Of a stretch of 64,000 bases of DNA, positions 17,422 through 25,385 are shown piece after piece. Under the pieces are notes generated by a model. The model did no database searches and was not told the origin of the DNA. It was given only the letters and a program-made list of their open reading frames with translations. The translations under genes were made by a program, and so were the position numbers. The stretch's first letter is position 1, and each line of letters begins with the position of its first letter. This DNA comes from SMWC01 sp045561055 (GTDB lineage: Bacteria; Pseudomonadota; Gammaproteobacteria; Steroidobacterales; Rariloculaceae): contig JBJKYL010000010.1 of the NCBI GenBank assembly GCA_045561055.1, positions 1-64,000 on the forward strand. Direction: 5' to 3'.

Positions 17422-17997
17422 TCATTTCGGCAACGCGAATAGACCGTAGTGAACTGTTCCAGCGCAACTCTCTTTTAAAACTTCCGCACCAATTAACCGC
17501 TTAGCCAGGCTATTGAGTTCGCATCTCGTCCCTGCCGAATTTGAGCGCTCAAAATAAACGCGCGCCTGTGGCGCAAGCCACCGAGAAAGTCTCTCAAGCA
17601 ACGAGTTGAGTGGTTGGTGGTAAGGAGGATCGAGAAAGACAATATCGAAAGGCTTAGCGTCCGGCTGGTCAAGCAGCTTGATTACATCCTCACGGAAAAC
17701 AGTTGCGTTTGCGTCCAGATCTTCTATTTGTTTCCTGAGATAGCTCACTAGTAACGGATCTTTCTCTACAAACACCGTCTCTCGCGCGCCACGCGACAAC
17801 GCCTCAAGTCCTAGTGCTCCTGTACCTGCAAATAGATCGAGACAGCGCGCGTCACCCAAAGTCGGATTCAACCAATTGAATACGGTTTCGCGCACACGGT
17901 CGGGCGTTGGCCGGACCATCGTTCCGGACGGAATGGGAATACGTATACCACGCCAGTTACCCGCGATGATGCGCACGGTGTTCGGTCGGCTAGGCAT
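17422..17997 (-). CDS. rsmD: 16S rRNA (guanine966-N2)-methyltransferase
   Basis: A 191-residue SAM-dependent methyltransferase modifying G966 of 16S rRNA. VRIIAGNWRGIRIPIP opens the protein, RPTPDRVRETVFNWL and CLDLFAGTGALGLEALSRGA are the RsmD and SAM-binding segments, and VFLDPPYHQ is the catalytic D-P-P-Y motif. It is divergent from ftsY across a 100-base region, as in E. coli. Confidence 0.96.
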   Translation of the reverse strand: MPSRPNTVRIIAGNWRGIRIPIPSGTMVRPTPDRVRETVFNWLNPTLGDARCLDLFAGTGALGLEALSRGARETVFVEKDPLLVSYLRKQIEDLDANATVFREDVIKLLDQPDAKPFDIVFLDPPYHQPLNSLLERLSRWLAPQARVYFERSNSAGTRCELNSLAKRLIGAEVLKESCAGTVHYGLFALPK

Positions 17998-18098
17998 GTG
18001 ACAACTCTACCCTACCCGCGTTGAGACATCATTTACTGAGAGTATAATTCTGCATCTCAGGTCTATTTCCTACAAACTCCTTCATAGCCCTAGCTTAT

Positions 18099-19058
18099 AT
18101 GCTTCCAATAATGCCTAACTTTCGAAATAACGCTAGCGACGGATTTCTGCACAAACTAAAAGATCGCCTCAACTGGGGCAAAAGCCAGCTTCGCCAGGAT
18201 CTTCGGGAACTCTTCGGTCGCAACATAATCGACGAAGCTGTTCTCGAGGAACTCGAAGCACGATTGTTGCAAGCCGACGTCGGAGTTAATGCTACGGCAT
18301 GGCTTTTGTCTCAGCTGGAAACGAGTCGCGCTGCCACGGAAACTAGTCTGGATGGTGGTATGAAAATCATTGAACAGAGCGTAAAGGAATTACTAGGCGA
18401 AATCGAACAAGGCTTAACGATAGATGAAACCTCCAAACCCTTCGTTATTCTAGTAGTAGGCGTCAACGGTACAGGGAAAACCACCACCATCGGTAAGCTC
18501 GCCCGTTATTTCACCGATAAAAACTACTCCGTCGTGCTCGCTGCAGGAGACACCTTCCGCGCCGCCGCTGTTGAACAGCTTAACCAGTGGGGCAAGCGCA
18601 CAAACGTGCCAGTTGTCGCACAGGCACAGGGAGCCGATCCTGCAGCCGTTATTTTCGATGCTCTGACATCGGCGCGCGCGAGAAGCATTGACGTCGTAAT
18701 CGCGGACACGGCGGGACGACTACACACGTCCAAAGACCTGATGGAAGAACTAAAAAAGATTAAGCGCGTCATGGAAAAAATCGATCCCGGTATTCCGCAA
18801 GAAACCCTGCTCGTTCTCGATGCGAGTCAGGGCCAGAACGCTCTCGTACAGGCCAAACAGTTCCACAAAACTTTAGAACTAACTGGTCTAGTCGTAACTA
18901 AGCTAGATGGCACCGCGAAAGGCGGTATATTGCTAGCGATTGCTCGCGAACTCGGCTTGGCTGTTCGATTCATTGGGACCGGCGAAGGCGCAGCTGATCT
19001 CGAACCATTCAACGCCCAAGATTATACGGAAGCGCTACTGGGGGAGACAGCGAAATGA
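18099..19058 (+). CDS. ftsY: Signal recognition particle receptor FtsY
   Basis: A 319-residue SRP receptor GTPase that docks ribosome-SRP complexes at the inner membrane. The NG domain is complete: GVNGTGKTTTIGKLA (G1), GDTFRAAAVEQL (G2), DTAGRLHT (G3), TKLDGTAKGG (G4), and FIGTGEGAADLEPF near the end. The acidic A domain of E. coli FtsY (about 200 residues) is absent, giving the short form. The ATG at 18099 or the in-frame ATG at 18111 could be the start. The stop overlaps the ftsE start (ATGA). Confidence 0.96.
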   Translation: MLPIMPNFRNNASDGFLHKLKDRLNWGKSQLRQDLRELFGRNIIDEAVLEELEARLLQADVGVNATAWLLSQLETSRAATETSLDGGMKIIEQSVKELLGEIEQGLTIDETSKPFVILVVGVNGTGKTTTIGKLARYFTDKNYSVVLAAGDTFRAAAVEQLNQWGKRTNVPVVAQAQGADPAAVIFDALTSARARSIDVVIADTAGRLHTSKDLMEELKKIKRVMEKIDPGIPQETLLVLDASQGQNALVQAKQFHKTLELTGLVVTKLDGTAKGGILLAIARELGLAVRFIGTGEGAADLEPFNAQDYTEALLGETAK

Positions 19059-19720
19059 TTCGCTTTGAGGGGGTCTACAAACGTTATCCTAATGGTCGCG
19101 ACGCACTGGCAAACGTGAGCTTTGGTATTGAACAGGGAGAAATGGTTTTCCTAACGGGACCTTCTGGAGCGGGTAAAAGTACGCTGCTAAAGCTAATTGC
19201 GCTCATCGAGCGACCGAGCCGCGGAACCGTGCTTGTAGGCAAAAAAAATACGTCCCGTGTTAAACGTAGGCAAATCCCCCAGTTTCGTCGCCAGCTCGGC
19301 ATCGTTTTCCAGGACCATAAATTACTTACCGATCGAACGGTATTCGACAACGTTGCCCTACCACTTGTGATTGGAGCATTACGAAGGCGCGAGATAGGGC
19401 GGCGCGTTCGCGCAGCGCTCGATCAGGTTGGACTATTGGGCTACGAGAATCATGCGCCCCAAGCATTATCTGCTGGCGAGCAGCAGCGGGTCGGTATCGC
19501 ACGTGCTATAGCAAGCCGACCGGACCTTGTCATTGCTGACGAGCCAACTGGAAACCTTGATCCCAAACTCTCTCGGGAAACTCTCGGTTTGTTCGAACGT
19601 TTTAACGAAGTCGGAGTAACAGTTCTTATCGCAACCCATGATCTGCAGCTGATCGATGAAAGGAAACAGCGGATACTGAAACTGGACGGCGGGAAAATTG
19701 TTGCTGAAGCAGCACCTTGA
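19055..19720 (+). CDS. ftsE: Cell division ATP-binding protein FtsE
   Basis: A 221-residue ABC ATPase of the FtsEX complex, which activates septal peptidoglycan hydrolases through EnvC-type adaptors. Walker A GPSGAGKSTLL, the Q loop in IVFQDHKLL, the ABC signature LSAGEQQRVGIARA and Walker B VIADEPTGNLDP are all canonical. It overlaps ftsY by four bases and is followed by ftsX after seven bases, the usual ftsYEX operon. Confidence 0.97.
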   Translation: MIRFEGVYKRYPNGRDALANVSFGIEQGEMVFLTGPSGAGKSTLLKLIALIERPSRGTVLVGKKNTSRVKRRQIPQFRRQLGIVFQDHKLLTDRTVFDNVALPLVIGALRRREIGRRVRAALDQVGLLGYENHAPQALSAGEQQRVGIARAIASRPDLVIADEPTGNLDPKLSRETLGLFERFNEVGVTVLIATHDLQLIDERKQRILKLDGGKIVAEAAP

Positions 19721-19727
19721 TACAGAA

Positions 19728-20648
19728 ATGATTCATCAGTTCAAACATTACCTAGCGTTGCACATACAAAACCTGCTGGGTGCCATTGGACAGATTGCGC
19801 AACAACCTCTAGGCAGTCTCATGACTATTTTTGTAATAGCGATCGCGCTGGCGCTCCCAGCCAGCCTGAGGGTTATTACGAATAATATTCAAATCCTCAG
19901 CGGCTCCTGGGAAGGCGCGATCGACTTCACCGTCTATCTCAAAATGGACGTCGCGGCTGAGCAGGTTGCTGTCATCAGCCGCGAGATACAGTCACGAAAT
20001 GATGTTGAGCAAGCCGTTATTGTCTATCGCAGCGACGCACTCGCTGAATTCCGTACTTACTCAGGCTTCGGCGAAGCCCTGGACGCCCTAGAGGATAATC
20101 CACTACCGCACTCGCTCGTCGTTCGGCCTCGCAGCGGGAACACCATCGATGTCCAGGCACTGGCTGACGCATTGGAGGAACTGCCAGAAACTGAATTTGT
20201 GCAGTTGGATACGTTGTGGGTAGAACGGCTAAATGCCATCGTCGTGGTAGCTACACGAATCATCGATATTGCAACTCTGCTACTGAGCCTTGCCGTCGTA
20301 CTTATCATTGGGAATACTATCCGCCTCGAGATTGATAGCCGCCGCGATGAAATACAGGTTGTGAAGTTAGTCGGTGGCAGCGATGGATTCATCCGTCGCC
20401 CCTTCCTCTATCTTGGATTATTCTATGGCTTTGCCGGCGCTATCGTCGCAGCTGTTACAGTCGCAATCGGCCTCGGCCTAATCACATCACCGACACGCTC
20501 GCTCGCAGAATTATATGGCTCGAGCTTCAACCTCACCGGCCTGACCCGGCTACAAACTTTCCTATTACTCATCGGCGGCGCCAGCTTAGGCTGGGCAGGG
20601 GCCGGAATTGCGGCAGCACGCCATCTCCAGGCGATCGAACCAACTTAA
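19728..20648 (+). CDS. ftsX: Cell division protein FtsX
   Basis: A 306-residue integral membrane partner of FtsE with four predicted membrane segments: one near residues 30-50, then three in the C-terminal half (about 180-200, 227-250, 275-297). The large periplasmic loop (about 55-170) binds the hydrolase activator. RLEIDSRRDEIQVVKLVGGSDGFIRRPFLY is the cytoplasmic coupling region typical of FtsX. The ATG at 19728 is preferred; a TTG at 19698 would overlap ftsE. rpoH follows after a 108-base gap holding a CIRCE element. Confidence 0.95.
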   Translation: MIHQFKHYLALHIQNLLGAIGQIAQQPLGSLMTIFVIAIALALPASLRVITNNIQILSGSWEGAIDFTVYLKMDVAAEQVAVISREIQSRNDVEQAVIVYRSDALAEFRTYSGFGEALDALEDNPLPHSLVVRPRSGNTIDVQALADALEELPETEFVQLDTLWVERLNAIVVVATRIIDIATLLLSLAVVLIIGNTIRLEIDSRRDEIQVVKLVGGSDGFIRRPFLYLGLFYGFAGAIVAAVTVAIGLGLITSPTRSLAELYGSSFNLTGLTRLQTFLLLIGGASLGWAGAGIAAARHLQAIEPT

Positions 20649-20699
20649 GGAACTGTTATTAATAGGTTTTTTATTTTTCGCTGAGGGGTTAACCAAACT

Positions 20700-20726
20700 T
20701 TAGCACTCTAGTCTTAGGAGTGCTAA
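20700..20726 (+). promoter_or_regulatory. CIRCE operator (HrcA binding site) upstream of rpoH
   Basis: TTAGCACTC at 20700-20708, nine spacer bases, then GAGTGCTAA at 20718-20726: a perfect match to both arms of the CIRCE consensus TTAGCACTC-N9-GAGTGCTAA. It lies 30 bases before the rpoH GTG start. A possible promoter is embedded in it: TTAGCA (20700) as a weak -35 and TAAAAT (20724) as a -10 with 18-base spacing, so bound HrcA would block RNA polymerase. HrcA itself is not encoded in the window. Confidence 0.93.
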
Positions 20727-20756
20727 AATAGGCCTTTGCTGAGGAGACCAGTAATC

Positions 20757-21614
20757 GTGACAAAGGCAGTAGCCCTTAGAGACAATCTGCTTCCGCTAAA
20801 CGGGCCAATTGGCAGCCTGGACCAGTATATGGCCGCGGCTTCCGCTATCCCAGCCCTGACTGCGGAGGAAGAGTACGAACTCGCTACACGCCTGAGAGGA
20901 AACAACGATTTGGACGCCGCGCAGAAACTCGTCATCTCGCATCTTCGATTCGTCGCCCATATCGCCCGAAGCTATAGAGGCTACGGTCTACCTATCAGCG
21001 ATCTAATTCAGGAAGGTAATGTCGGCCTAATGAAGGCCGTCAAGCGCTTCGACCCAGATGTAGGCGTTAGGTTAGTATCGTTCGCTGTACATTGGATTCG
21101 TGCCGAAATCCACGAATACGTGCTAAAAAACTGGCGCCTCGTCAAGGTTGCAACGACCAAAGCGCAGAGAAAGCTATTTTTCAACCTGCGTAAGACGAAG
21201 AAACATCTAGGATGGCTCTCCAAGGACGAAGCCGAGGCTATTGCCAACGACCTCGGCGTTAGTACGCGTGAAGTAACCGAGATGGAGAAGCGTCTATCAG
21301 GACGAGATATCTCTTTCGATCCTGCTCCGGCGGAGGACGAAGAATATACCCCGATGGCTTATCTACCGAGTCCCGACAGCGATCCTGCCGAGCTTGCGGA
21401 ACAGAACGACTGGCATACCGATTCACATAGCCGGCTCACTCAAGCGCTTAAAGAACTTGATGACCGCAGTCGTGACATCATAGCGCGGCGCTGGTTAGCA
21501 GAAAAGAAAGCAACGCTTCACGAGCTCGCCGCCGAGTATTCAGTATCCGCTGAGCGTATTCGTCAAATTGAGGCGAATGCGATATTGAAGCTCAAAGGTT
21601 TCATGGTCACCTAA
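20757..21614 (+). CDS. rpoH: RNA polymerase heat-shock sigma factor RpoH (sigma-32)
   Basis: A 285-residue sigma factor collinear with E. coli sigma-32. Region 2 contains LRFVAHIARSYRGYGLP, DLIQEGNVGLMKAVKRF and VSFAVHWIRAEIHEYV; the RpoH box is QRKLFFNLRKTK; region 4 is LDDRSRDIIARRWL followed by the helix-turn-helix EYSVSAERIRQIEANA. The GTG at 20757 was chosen since GAGGAG precedes it by about ten bases and the E. coli protein begins at the same point; TTG at 20736 is upstream. Transcription is probably subject to HrcA through the CIRCE element, a control not present in E. coli. Confidence 0.97.
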   Translation: MTKAVALRDNLLPLNGPIGSLDQYMAAASAIPALTAEEEYELATRLRGNNDLDAAQKLVISHLRFVAHIARSYRGYGLPISDLIQEGNVGLMKAVKRFDPDVGVRLVSFAVHWIRAEIHEYVLKNWRLVKVATTKAQRKLFFNLRKTKKHLGWLSKDEAEAIANDLGVSTREVTEMEKRLSGRDISFDPAPAEDEEYTPMAYLPSPDSDPAELAEQNDWHTDSHSRLTQALKELDDRSRDIIARRWLAEKKATLHELAAEYSVSAERIRQIEANAILKLKGFMVT

Positions 21615-21837
21615 ACAACACAGACTGATCCTAACTCAGGGAACGCGCTCCAAACTTTTCGTTTTGGTTTCCTTGAGGGCGTCATCTAGTACTAGGTTAA
21701 ATTCTCGAACCGCTAGCTACCAACGGGAAATCGCGAATAAATCGGCTACGTCTTCCTTGCCGGTTATTTTCAGCATGGCGCACCAGAATCCGGTTGTATA
21801 GAGATTCCTACCATCAGAATGCTACCCTTAGCTATAG
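21615..21837. other. rpoH-pdsR intergenic region, first part
   Basis: The rpoH-pdsR gap is 354 bases. Nothing gene-like is visible in this first part. A CCAAAC...TTTTGG imperfect inverted repeat near 21650 could be a weak terminator of rpoH but lacks a convincing stem. Confidence 0.4.
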
Positions 21838-21872
21838 TTTTGTAATAGGTGAACCACCAGAATATTACAAAA
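21838..21872. promoter_or_regulatory. 10-bp perfect inverted repeat upstream of pdsR
   Basis: TTTTGTAATA at 21838-21847 and its exact complement TATTACAAAA at 21863-21872 flank a 15-base spacer that itself contains GGTG-AAC-CACC. It lies about 97 bases before the pdsR ATG. A related sequence AATATTGCAAAG recurs at 21942-21953, close to the start. This is the layout of an operator, possibly for PdsR autoregulation, but the binding protein is unknown; it could alternatively fold as a hairpin. Confidence 0.5.
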
Positions 21873-21968
21873 GCGGTTTCCATTACAGGCGCACCGTAGG
21901 TGTCTAGAGACACTGAACGTCTGCTGTATTAGACACGTAGTAATATTGCAAAGATTGGGTTTCTGACC

Positions 21969-22688
21969 ATGGACTCCAGAAAATTGATTGCTATCGTAGA
22001 AGATGAGGCTGCGATTCGAGAAAACTACGCAGCAGCATTAAGACACAATGGCTATCGTGTTAAAGGCTACTCGAACAGGCGGGAAGCGCTCGACTCATTT
22101 GGTCAACGGCTCCCAGATCTCGTAATCATCGACATCAACCTCGGCGATGAAGTTGAAGGTGGATTCGAACTCTGCCGCGAATTACGGGCACGTGCTTCTC
22201 AGCTACCAATCATATTTCTTACGGCACGCGAGAGTGAATTAGATGAAGTCTCAGGACTGCGCCTCGGAGCCGACGACTATCTAACGAAGCGCATAAGTCT
22301 TGACCATATGCTCGTAAGAGTCACAGCACTACTACGCCGGGTAGAAGCACTTACACAAATGCCCGACGAACCTAAACTTCTAAAGAAGGGACAATTGATA
22401 ATTGACCTTGAGCGGATGAGCGTCTCTTGGAAAGGGATTCCCATCTCCCTCACATTGACCGAATTATGGGTCTTACATGCACTAGCCCGCCGTCCCGGAC
22501 ACTTGAAGACCCGTCAACAGCTCATGGATGCTGCCGAGGTCGTTGTTGACGAGAACACGGTGACATCATGGATCAAGCGTATCCGCGATAAGTTTAAGGC
22601 GGTCGATCCGGAAACGGATTGGAAAAACGGCGTTCTCGTCGGCGAGCACGGTTCTGGCTACCGCTGGTATCAGGAAAAAATAGACTAG
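21969..22688 (+). CDS. PdsR-like response regulator (OmpR/PhoB type)
   Basis: A 239-residue regulator with a receiver domain (1-120) and a C-terminal winged helix. Phosphorylation aspartate D55 is in LVIIDINLGD, the acidic pocket is EDE at 11-13, and the conserved lysine is K107 in ADDYLTK. The winged helix carries LTLTELWVLHALARRPGHLKT and ends in GSGYRW. The receiver pattern (IRENYAAALRHNGYRVKGYSNR, LGDEVEGGFELCRELRA) resembles the regulator of the proteobacterial dedicated sortase system (PdsR). No sortase or PdsO gene is adjacent, so I leave the symbol blank. It is followed by its kinase after eleven bases. Confidence 0.85.
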   Translation: MDSRKLIAIVEDEAAIRENYAAALRHNGYRVKGYSNRREALDSFGQRLPDLVIIDINLGDEVEGGFELCRELRARASQLPIIFLTARESELDEVSGLRLGADDYLTKRISLDHMLVRVTALLRRVEALTQMPDEPKLLKKGQLIIDLERMSVSWKGIPISLTLTELWVLHALARRPGHLKTRQQLMDAAEVVVDENTVTSWIKRIRDKFKAVDPETDWKNGVLVGEHGSGYRWYQEKID

Positions 22689-22699
22689 CTGTTACTACG

Positions 22700-24739
22700 A
22701 TGTCACTTCGTGTTCAACTCTTCGCTGTCGGGCTACTGGCCCTCGCCATTCCATGGGCCGGTTATCGCTATGTTCAGGGACTGGAGGGGACCCTACGGAA
22801 CGGGCTAGAACAATCGATGCTTGCAAGCGCGAATACAATGGCAGCTGCATTGGAACTACAGCCATTACCGAGCACCGATTCAGCGAATTCTTTTAACGAC
22901 ACTGTCTATGCGACTCCCCTGAATAACGCACCTGATCTCGACGGTTACATCAACGATTGGGGCGCTACAACAGACACCGGACGCCCCATAGGCGCCGCGA
23001 CGGAATATTGGGCCGGGCTACTTCAACGCACTGTCTATCTGTTTATTAGCGTGACCGATGAAGATCTAATCTATCAGCGTTCCCCAACAGACAGACCATA
23101 CGGAGATCGTATTGTGCTAAATACCGGCAATCAGAACGGCTGGCTATTATTCCACCGCTCCGGACCAGGCGGCGTTCGCGCTCAGTACAGTAGACCGCCG
23201 CTGTTCGCGCCAACTGCTGAGTTCGAGGATAGGGTAAGTGGCTATTGGCGCGAGACGTCGATGGGTTATGACGTTGAGCTCCGTCTACCCTTGGATTTCA
23301 TACACGGGCGTTTAGGAATTAAGGTCGTTGATGTAGATCAAGGAACAGATAGAGCCGATCCCGAGGTTTCCTGGGAAAACTCATGGGCGACAGGAGGCAA
23401 TCTTGCTTCGGGGGCATTCGTGTCTCGTCCTCAATATTTGGACTCTATCGGAAAGCAATTCGTTCAGCCAGGAACACGAATGCGAATCGTCGATGCCCAG
23501 GGCTGGGTCATGTTCGACGGCGGGGAAATCGATCCTCTTAGCAACCCTTTCGCGCCGTACTCAATCAGTTTTGCTGAACAATTCTACCGCCTCATCCTAG
23601 CACATGGAGACACGCCATATCAGGAACTCGAAAGTCCGCCCGGCCGACTGGCAGACCCAACGTTACGAGCAGCACTAAGCGGTGAGTCGGTCGCAACCTG
23701 GTACACACGCGGGACCGATGCCAGCGCCGTAGTCGTGGCCGCAACACCTATTCGCGGCGAAGGAGAAGTACGTGGAGGAGTGATTCTGGAACAGGGTAGC
23801 GACTCTATCTTAACGCTCACGAATGAAGCTCTCGTCCGGCTTATGAGTTCTACGCTGATTGCGAGCCTGTTAGTCGCCGTGGGATTACTTAGCTACGCGA
23901 CATTATTATCCTATCGCGTACGGAAACTTGCCCGTGCTGCTGATACCGCGCTAAGCCCAGAAGGGAAGATCGATCCTACATTGCCGGGTCGGCGGGCGGG
24001 CGATGAAATCGGCGATCTCGCCCGCAGCTTCACAGACCTTCTGAATCGTTTACGCGATTACACCGACTATCTCACAACGCTGAAAGCCAAACTTGCACAT
24101 GAACTGCGTACTCCTCTGGCCGTCGTCTCTACATCCTTGGATAACCTAGAACGCGTGCCTCACGAGAGCAATTTATCTCCCTATCTGCTGCGGCTCAGAG
24201 AAGGCTCAGACCGCCTCGATGCCATACTCGGCGCTATGAGCGAAGCCACACTCATTGAGCAAGCGATCGCAGAAACCAAACCAGAAATATTCTCTGTTGA
24301 TAAAGTCATAGAGAGCTGCGTTACAGCCTATCGCGATATTTACAACGATCGGCAATTCGACCTAGATCCGAGAGCACCGGATTCGTCGGCAATAGGCTCA
24401 GCCGACCTAATCGCACAGATGCTCGACAAACTTATCGACAACGCCGTTAGCTTCAGCCAACCAGGAAGCACTATTTCAGTAGCTCTTAACCATACCGATA
24501 GGGATATCATCATCAGGGTGTCGAACACCGGCCCACTTTTACCGGAATCAATGCGAAATGAGTTATTCGGTTCGCTTGTGTCGATAAGGGATAAAAGCGG
24601 CGAGTCCCAGCATCTCGGCCTCGGTCTCTATATTGTCCAGCTGATTGTAGATTTTCATCGCGGTCGCGTAAAAGCAGAGGATTTAGCTGATAACAGCGGC
24701 GTCTGTTTTGAGATTGATCTACCGAGAAGCCGGGAGTAA
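22700..24739 (+). CDS. PdsS-like sensor histidine kinase with CBM9-like sensor region
   Basis: A 679-residue membrane kinase. Membrane segment 1 is at about 4-22, followed by a large periplasmic part. Residues about 79-243 begin DLDGYINDWG and include LFISVTDEDLIYQR, resembling the carbohydrate-binding family 9-like fold. Membrane segment 2 is at about 381-404, then HAMP, the HisKA motif KLAHELRTPL with phospho-acceptor H467, the N box KLIDNAVSF and the G box LGLGLYIVQLIV. Size and architecture match the kinase of the proteobacterial sortase system. The ATG at 22700 is the only good start. The 3' end overlaps the convergent msrA gene by 21 bases. Confidence 0.85.
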   Translation: MSLRVQLFAVGLLALAIPWAGYRYVQGLEGTLRNGLEQSMLASANTMAAALELQPLPSTDSANSFNDTVYATPLNNAPDLDGYINDWGATTDTGRPIGAATEYWAGLLQRTVYLFISVTDEDLIYQRSPTDRPYGDRIVLNTGNQNGWLLFHRSGPGGVRAQYSRPPLFAPTAEFEDRVSGYWRETSMGYDVELRLPLDFIHGRLGIKVVDVDQGTDRADPEVSWENSWATGGNLASGAFVSRPQYLDSIGKQFVQPGTRMRIVDAQGWVMFDGGEIDPLSNPFAPYSISFAEQFYRLILAHGDTPYQELESPPGRLADPTLRAALSGESVATWYTRGTDASAVVVAATPIRGEGEVRGGVILEQGSDSILTLTNEALVRLMSSTLIASLLVAVGLLSYATLLSYRVRKLARAADTALSPEGKIDPTLPGRRAGDEIGDLARSFTDLLNRLRDYTDYLTTLKAKLAHELRTPLAVVSTSLDNLERVPHESNLSPYLLRLREGSDRLDAILGAMSEATLIEQAIAETKPEIFSVDKVIESCVTAYRDIYNDRQFDLDPRAPDSSAIGSADLIAQMLDKLIDNAVSFSQPGSTISVALNHTDRDIIIRVSNTGPLLPESMRNELFGSLVSIRDKSGESQHLGLGLYIVQLIVDFHRGRVKAEDLADNSGVCFEIDLPRSRE

Positions 24740-25381
24740 GCAAGTAATTCCCGTCCCAGACAAACCACAATAGCCACCAGGATTCTTGGCGAGGTACTGC
24801 TGGTGGTAGGACTCCGCATAATAGAGTTGCTTGACGGCAACTATCTCCGTCGTAATTCCGGCGAATCCCGCCACGTTAAGTTGCTCCTGATATGCATCGC
24901 GGCTGATTGTCGCAACTCCTTGCTGTCTAGCTCCGTTGGTGTAGATCGCGGAGCGATATTGGGTCCCTACATCGTTACCCTGCGCCATACCTTGAGTGGG
25001 ATCGTGAGACTCCCAAAATAGTTTCAGTAACTGCCCGAAACTTACGGTCGCTGGCTCGAAGACGACAAGCACTACCTCCGCATGCCCCGTAAGACCACTG
25101 CAAACCTCTTCGTAGGTTGGGTTAGGAGTCATCCCCCCCGCATAACCGACAGCCGTCGTGTAGACACCGGGAATATCCCAGAACAACCGCTCAGCACCCC
25201 AAAAACAGCCCAGCGCAAACAGAGCCTGCTCACACTCAGACGGAAATGGTGGTTTTATGGATAACCCACTAACGTAGTGCGTACCGTCAACTACCAGCGG
25301 CTTATCACGCCCCGGCAGAGTTTCACCGCTTTTAACAAATCCATGCTGTTCGGAATGTAACAGGTTCATGCTACATATCAT
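24719..25381 (-). CDS. msrA: Peptide methionine sulfoxide reductase MsrA
   Basis: A 220-residue enzyme reducing S-methionine sulfoxide in proteins and free methionine. The catalytic cysteine C59 lies in ALGCFWGAERLFW, with GYAGG, GHAEVV and ESHDPTQG downstream, and AESYHQQYL before the glycine-rich end. The tail GGYCGLSGTGITC carries the resolving cysteines. The N-terminal extension resembles E. coli MsrA. The ATG at 25381 starts four bases after the gltD stop; an ATG at 25369 is also possible. Its last 21 bases overlap the convergent pdsS gene. Confidence 0.94.
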   Translation of the reverse strand: MICSMNLLHSEQHGFVKSGETLPGRDKPLVVDGTHYVSGLSIKPPFPSECEQALFALGCFWGAERLFWDIPGVYTTAVGYAGGMTPNPTYEEVCSGLTGHAEVVLVVFEPATVSFGQLLKLFWESHDPTQGMAQGNDVGTQYRSAIYTNGARQQGVATISRDAYQEQLNVAGFAGITTEIVAVKQLYYAESYHQQYLAKNPGGYCGLSGTGITCLLPASR

Positions 25382-25385
25382 CTAA

